DNA from: Pseudeuparius sepicola
Taxonomy: Eukaryota > Arthropoda > Insecta > Coleoptera > Anthribidae
Assembly (NCBI GenBank): GCA_963920635.1
Contig: OY987303.1
Location: forward strand, 21,616,175-21,680,174
DNA: 64,000 nt
Direction: 5' to 3'
The notes beneath the pieces are model-generated. The model saw only the letters and a program-made list of their open reading frames with translations. It was not told the DNA's origin and did no database searches. A program made the position numbers and the translations under genes. Shown here in pieces: positions 58,431 to 64,000 of the stretch. Numbering within the stretch: position 1 is the stretch's first letter; each line of letters opens with the position of its first letter.

Positions 58431-58779
58431 CGGTGGTCACTTTTTCAATGCTCACCATTGGGATTTCGGAAATGGTAAAAGATAGAAGGGTAGTTGATTT
58501 AGAAAACAGTTGCGCATTTTAGTCCTGAATCATTATCTGAAAAGGAATTGAAGATAGCTCAGTCCGTTTCGGAAATATTCTGAAAAAACTGAAAACCGCT
58601 GATTCCGGAAATAGCTCATATCTTTTTTATTAGAACACCTAACTTTGCGAAATTTTGTATTCTTATGTTTCCAGACTCGCTCTTTTCACTAGTTGACTCA
58701 AAAATTCTCTAGGGCTGCTAGATTTTGAGTTACCGTTTATGAGATCCCAATGGTGAGCATCGAAAAAGTGACCACCTTG
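58431..58779. mobile_element. TA-flanked foldback MITE, 349 bp
   Basis: Left end CGGTGGTCACTTTTTCAATG and right end complementary to GGTGGTCACTTTTTCGATG, with matching CTCACCATTGGGAT blocks. Flanked by TA. Confidence 0.75.
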
Positions 58780-59179
58780 TATACTAAAAGTAAAACACCA
58801 AAAACAATTTTAGAAAAATAACACATTAATGACAAACGAGACTAGATCTTTATTTGAATTTAATAAATTAATGCCTTTTTACCACGTTTTTAAAATTTTG
58901 CAATACATTTTAAATTAATTTCCCGATGAGTTAGGAACTTGAAACTTCATATAGGTATACTTAGCTCAGTACTGGATAACAATGCAATATTAACTGGGAA
59001 TATACATATTATTATTATGTTATTTGTTACAATAAATTATGAATACCTACTAAATAAACATATTTGACTAGTGGAAATTTATCAACAGATAATTTACAAG
59101 CATTCAAAATTGCATTCAAAATTGCAACATTTTAAACAAGACCAAAAAGCAGAAAATAATAAATTTTAAATAATTGTTT

Positions 59180-59398
59180 TAATATACCACGTTTTTAAAA
59201 AGGACTAAAATTATAAAACAATATAAAAACGGACTAAAAAAATAAATAATTTCTTTTAGCCCCATAAAGATTCGAAAAACGTGGGGCGCATGCAATAGAT
59301 AATAGTAAGGAATATAGAGGGGTAGCTGCCGTTGAGAAAACATTATATACCTATTTTATACTTTTTAGTCCTTTTCAAAAACGTGGTAGGTATATTTT
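59180..59398. mobile_element. MITE with ATACCACGTTTTT ends
   Basis: Left block ATACCACGTTTTTAAAAAGG and an inverted block (AGTCCTTTTCAAAAACGTGG) at the right define an element of about 220 bp. A further copy of the end motif is at 58877. Confidence 0.65.
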
Positions 59399-59619
59399 AA
59401 AAAGTATATATTTAAATTTTATTCTTAATATTGAACTTTGTGATGGAAATATATTGATAACAACTTCTTCATTATCAATTTAGCTTTCTCTATATTCACT
59501 ATCATAAAAGGCGCTAAACTAGTATCTGGTAATCTAAAGTGTGTCCGCGTTTTTTGCTTGTAAATTCTCTAAAAATCTATGAAGAGCGGAGTAAAATTTA
59601 CCATTATATTTTCTTTTAA

Positions 59620-60500
59620 ATTCACCTGAAGGAATATATCTCACAGACTACTATTTCGATTGGGTGGTTATTCCATTCTATGATTTTTTTAAATGACCAA
59701 TTTTCAGAATATCATATTAGGCATTCTTTTAAGAATAAAGTGGATAGTGCCATCGAATTGGCCATAGCTCAAAACCTTTTGTACAAAATATCAGTACTCT
59801 AAGTTCACAAAGTGGGGCCAAAATTAAAAAAAATATAATATTTTCCAGAGTATCCTGTATATACCACTGGGCACAGATTTATGATCTATTTTTGCAAATC
59901 GATTAAGCTTTACCTAAGGTATTCTTGTACATAGTATGGCCAGTCTAGCTCATTCAGGGTGTTCGTAAAAAATCATATTTCACGAAAGAAATCATTTATC
60001 AAAAAAGTAGGTATCCAAAGAAAAAATGTATTTTACATTAGGCCTCTAGGTAACTGTTAAATATGTAGAAGCTATCGTTTTTGTTTTCTTGACATTCATG
60101 GCACACTTGATTTGACTGATATGTTGATGAATAAAGCATAATTAAGGATGGAGGATGGTGCCTCCTATTGTAAGGAAATGTTAAAATCAAGTATGTTTTC
60201 CAAGGGGGACCGACAGAATGCAGTGGAATCCCGATTTTTTTCTTTAAATATATTTTTTAAATACATGATTTTTTTGTCAAATTTGATTTTTTTAAGAACT
60301 CTGTATGAGCTAGACTGTCCTCTATGGAAAATCTAATTTTTTTGAAATTTTGCCCCACTTTGTGGGGGTACTTAAAGTACTGATATTTTGTACAAAATGT
60401 TTTAAGTTATAGCCAATTCGATGGCACCATCCATTTTCATAGTTAGCCATGGAATGATTGCCCTATCGAAATAGTAGTGTTTGGTGAGATATCTTCCTTT
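59620..60500. mobile_element. Foldback element, about 880 bp
   Basis: The left arm (TTCACCTGAAGGAATATATC, ACTACTATTTCGATTGGG, CCATCGAATTGGCCATAGCT) recurs inverted at 60360-60500. The centre (59870-60340) is unique and holds a 62-codon frame without motif. Confidence 0.7.
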
Positions 60501-60677
60501 AGGTGAAGCTAAAAAAATATATAATGCAAAATGTTACTCAGCTCTTTATACATTTATAGAGTGTTCACAAAGCAAACGGGGTGACACTGTATTCCTTAAT
60601 CTATTTTTATATCTCTTAATGTTGAAAATGACCGTTTACCGATCATATTGAATTTGAGAAATAGACAACATCAAAAG

Positions 60678-60780
60678 GTACCTCCCCCGCACAAGCATGT
60701 GGTTGCTTCTGGCTTCTGGGGTACTCCTAGTTTGGAGTATTGTGAGGGTGAGAATTATTATTATTATATTATATTATTAT
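60678..60780 (+). repeat. Dispersed repeat family 3, copy 3, with ATT microsatellite
   Basis: CTCCCCCGCACAAGCATGTG and TTGGAGTATTGTGAGGGTGA followed by ATT/ATATT repeats match 39966-40070, with an 8-bp internal duplication (GCTTCTGG). Confidence 0.75.
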
Positions 60781-61013
60781 TCTACAGAACTAAAGCAGCT
60801 AAAGCAGAATACGCCCCTTGGAACATATTAGGAAGGGAAGAAAGGGCCGCAATGGGCATAGGGACGTCGCGTCATCGTTGATTGCGGTGCGGAGATGATT
60901 ATAACGCTTTAAAAAGCTTGATTTTTGCTTATATACTTACACCTTTTGTTCTAACTTCACAAATGAAGAATATATAAGGGATGTGTAAAAGTAGCTTTAC
61001 ATGAACACCCTGT

Positions 61014-62145
61014 CACGGGCGTAGCCAAGGGGGGGGTTTCGGGGGTTCAAACCCCCCCCCCCCCGAAATAAGCAAAATATTACCTAATATTATACCGAAA
61101 AAATACGAGGAGTGAAGAGTTAAATTATTATTACGTTTGAATATATTATGTAGTAATAGTAGCGCCTAGCGCCATCTTTTGACGAGAGGCAGACGCAGTT
61201 GCAGCCGAACTATTTTGTATTGTAGGGACACTTTGCGTTGTTTCTCGATTATTCGCCACGCCCCTAGGTCGAAATGAGCGGAACTTTGTGGAAGTTCGTG
61301 GAAGTTTCTGGACGGCTACTGGGCTGCTATATAAGCGGCGCCGCGGCGCGTGACCGCGCTTACGGCAGTATTGTTCCATGCGAACTCGAAGCAAATAAAA
61401 GTGAAAAGTGGTGAACGAATAGTGAAGAGAATTAAGTGTACCGTGTAAGTGAGTAATTTTAGTGCGCTGTTATTCGATGACCTTGTTAAGGATAGATACG
61501 TGAATCATTATTACTGTCGAAAAATGGAGGGGAAAAAAAGGAAGGGTGATAAACCTAAAGGTATGGACTACTGGAAAAAGTGGTGTAGTCAAGGTCAAGG
61601 GGTTTCTAATAAAGAAACAAATTTGGATTTAGCTATCAAAGCTTCAGCTACCTTGCATGCTGATAAGAAGACTGCCTACCCCGAAATCTAGTTTGGAATG
61701 CCTAGATATGTGCGATAAAAACCTTTATCCTAATATTTACACATTACTACAAATCTTGGCTACCATTCCTGTATCCACTGCTACCCCAGAAAGGTCTTTC
61801 TCGAGCCTAAGGAGACTGAAAAACTATTTACGAAACACTACAAGTGAAAACAGACTTAATGGTTTGGCTCTAATGAACATTCACTATGGAACAGAAATTC
61901 ATGCAGATGAAGTAGTGGATATACTTAAAAGAAAAAGCCGAAGATTTCTTCTTTAATGGTTTTAGATTTAGCGCAGAGGAACGAAATTAATTATCCATTT
62001 CATTTAAAGTTAAGAACTTTATAAATATGTCGTAGTTTTTCGGATGAATATATAGATATTAAATTTCATGTAAGTATATTTTTGTTGTTTTATTTACTTC
62101 TCAAACTAAACCCCCCGCCCAAACTAAATCCTGGCTACGCCCGTG
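61014..62145 (+). mobile_element. Internally deleted hAT element, copy B
   Basis: Ends CACGGGCGTAGCCAAGG and CTGGCTACGCCCGTG, flanked by identical CACCCTGT octamers (61006-61013, 62146-62153). It inserted into the CACCCTGTA end of an older repeat. The subterminal region has G7 and C14 tracts that can pair. Confidence 0.95.
61449..61956 (+). pseudogene. hAT transposase remnant of copy B
   Basis: The N-terminal frame 61449-61691 (basic KKRKGDKPKG stretch) runs into the C-terminal frame 61657-61956, which contains TIPVSTATPERSFSSLRRLK and GLALMNIHYG, the hAT dimerisation domain. The middle of the transposase, including the catalytic domain, is deleted and the two parts are in different frames. 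The same junction occurs in copy A, so the deletion happened before both copies moved. Confidence 0.85.
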
Positions 62146-62236
62146 CACCCTGTACTAGGGTTGTCACCTTTCTAGAAACAGAAAGGAGAACTCCAACCTG
62201 CTACCCCCTCCCCCCCGAATCTCGTGTATTATACTG

Positions 62237-64000
62237 GATTGTTTACAAACAAACAATCAAAACAAAGAAAGCATTTATTTCCAACAGGTAGAGACACCCA
62301 ATTACAGCAAACAATAATACACAAATATATAGATAAATAATGACAATAAGGAAAAATCTAACTCTAACTTTATCTTAGTAATTCCCTCTCGATGCATTGA
62401 ACTATTGTATGTATGGAGTCAACATTTATGTCGCACGTATGACACATATTATCATACATATTACACATCTGGAACGTAGGACATTGGAACATTATATGTT
62501 TGATCTAGTGCAGTTATTATAAAACATTGGACTTTGTTTAGCACTTAACCGCGGAACCAAAAAATTAATTCTAGACAAAATAAAAGGACAGTCAATATTA
62601 GGTACCGTTTAACGGATTAAATAAGAATTTAACAAACATTATCTTCCATCTATTATCTAACGAAATCTCACCACATTTATCAAAAGCACAACATGACTGG
62701 ATCCCCTGGGAGGGTAAACACCTTAATTTCAAAATATAACATATTTTAATTATCTCCTCTGTACAGATTCACCAAAATCCAATTTGGAGCGACTAAACGT
62801 CTAATAGAGCAGTTTGATCGTATTTAAATCTTCGAAATTGTTACTGTTCCTTATAATAAAACCAAGAATTTTGGAGACACTAGCCACAAGCTTCACAACA
62901 TGATAAACAAAAGTAAATTTACTATCAAAATAAATGCCCAGATCACTGATGCAGTTTACTCTGTTCAGAGGAGTACCATCTATGGTGTAATCAAAAACTA
63001 TAGGATCGGATATCCTACAGTAACTCATAATATTGCATTTATCAACGTTAAGGTACAACTTGTTTTCTTTACACCAGTTTACAATAATTATATCGATGTC
63101 ATTTTGCAGGATGATACAGTTACTGGGAGATGCAATATCTAGAAATACTTTAACATCATCAGCATATGCTAATCTATCACAGGTCAGCTGTCCCAGAAGA
63201 TCATCGATAAATATATTAAGAACAAAGGTGGCCCAAGATTTGAACCTTGTGGCACACCGGATGATGGAACAAACATTGCCGATTTGAACTCTTCGTATTC
63301 AACATACTGTTGACGCTTAATTAAATACTACTCCAACAGATTCAGCAGACGGGTTGTTCCACCAAACTGACGTATTTTAAACAGCAGTATGTAATGGTCA
63401 ATCTGATCAAACGCTTTCCTGAAATCGGTATATAACACGTCAGTCTGGCCCCGTCAATCTAAGGATTCACATATATGTTCAGAGAAAGAGCACAAGTTAG
63501 TCATGCAAGATCTCTTATCTATAAAACCGTGTTGCTCAGTAGATATAAGATTTCTGATGCTGTAAAAAAATACTTTACGTATAACAACTTCAAGTAGTTT
63601 AGAAAAAATTGCAGAGAATCGAGACCGGACGGTAAATGGAAAACAATTTAGGATCGCCCTTCTTTAATACTGGACCAACTCGAGCAACCTTCCTTTTTTC
63701 AGGAAACGTGCCAGTATGTAAGGCAAGATTGAAAATGAACGCTAGCGGCTCTGCAAGCACGTGTACCTATACAATCCTTAACCAAAAAGCTCGGAACAGC
63801 ATCTATACCGGCAGTTAATTTGTTCTTAAGTTTTCTGCTTGCTTCAATCACATCTTGAGCGCTATATAATCCGTCCAATGTCTAACTGACACGGGCGACT
63901 GGTACCCACCCTAACGGACGGTTTGTACACTTCATTAAAATAAGAACCAAATTCTTCCACGATATCTTGAGCATTGCTGTAAAAATTACTACCATGATAC
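62237..64000 (-). pseudogene. Jockey-like non-LTR retrotransposon, decayed, 3' part
   Basis: Reading the minus strand from the window edge, the frames give KLKNKLTAGIDAVPSFLVK, LHTGTFPEKRKVA, YTDFRKAFDQIDH (first catalytic Asp), SSGVPQGSNLGPPLF, LAYADDVKVF (catalytic YADD), then LNVDKCNIMSYCR and ISDLGIYFDSKFTF (62801-63058). These are reverse-transcriptase motifs of jockey/CR1-type elements in the right order. Stops near 63440 and 63340 and a frameshift near 63200 make it inactive. A minus-strand AATAAA (62278-62273) and an AAC-rich simple sequence mark the 3' end near 62237. The element continues past the window. Confidence 0.88.

Noticed and set aside
61146..61394. An 82-codon minus-strand frame
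   Set aside because: It is antisense to the 5' region of hAT copy B and is not conserved intact in copy A.

Overview
This window looks like insect nuclear DNA. It is AT-rich, its genes have introns with GT..AG junctions, and one of them is a juvenile hormone acid methyltransferase (JHAMT)-type gene, a family known from insects. Dispersed repeats with TA-CAGGGTG ends, very common in beetles and some other insects, are everywhere. I cannot name the species; Coleoptera is a weak guess. The window is mostly transposable elements with three host genes between them.

Host genes. (1) 1575-2921 (+): the last three exons of an SLC36/PAT-type proton-coupled amino acid transporter; its 5' exons lie left of the window. 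(2) 20424-25214 (+): a complete three-exon JHAMT-like gene of 279 aa. Its first exon is strikingly GC-rich and is separated from the other two by a 3.9 kb transposon-filled intron. (3) 31998-43638 (-): a complete ten-exon TMEM62-like calcineurin-type phosphoesterase with C-terminal membrane segments (697 aa). Its second intron (6 kb) holds a hAT element that was itself hit by an LTR element. The three genes have unrelated roles and do not form an operon-like unit.

Mobile layer. Target-site duplications can be read for several elements: hAT elements with 8-bp TSDs (4196-5437, 52194-53143, 61014-62145, and 40828-42816 and 51780-53988 with one mismatch each), a 494-bp element with a 9-bp TSD (45260-45753), a TTAA-flanked foldback (14329-14637), a solo LTR with a 4-bp TSD (40985-42355) and many TA-flanked foldback elements of 0.15-1.7 kb. 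Transposase remnants are of mariner/Tc1 type (269-613, 27888-28098), hAT type (4738-5044, 52466-52883, 61449-61956) and THAP type (48003-48281, 48367-48440). Reverse-transcriptase remnants of a jockey-like non-LTR element lie at 19660-20000 and 62237-64000.

Most unusual signal. There are ultra-short palindromic insertions. One is a 37-bp perfect palindrome with 8-bp direct repeats on both sides (27950-27986), inserted in a transposase remnant. Relatives with the same CACAGAAAATATA end occur at 2231-2264, 2320-2345, 30713-30749 and 54497-54521, and an unrelated 28-bp palindrome with a 9-bp direct repeat sits at 56516-56543. The copy in the SLC36 intron has grown into a 114-bp perfect palindrome that includes its flanks. 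Coordinates of repeats without a stated TSD are approximate.
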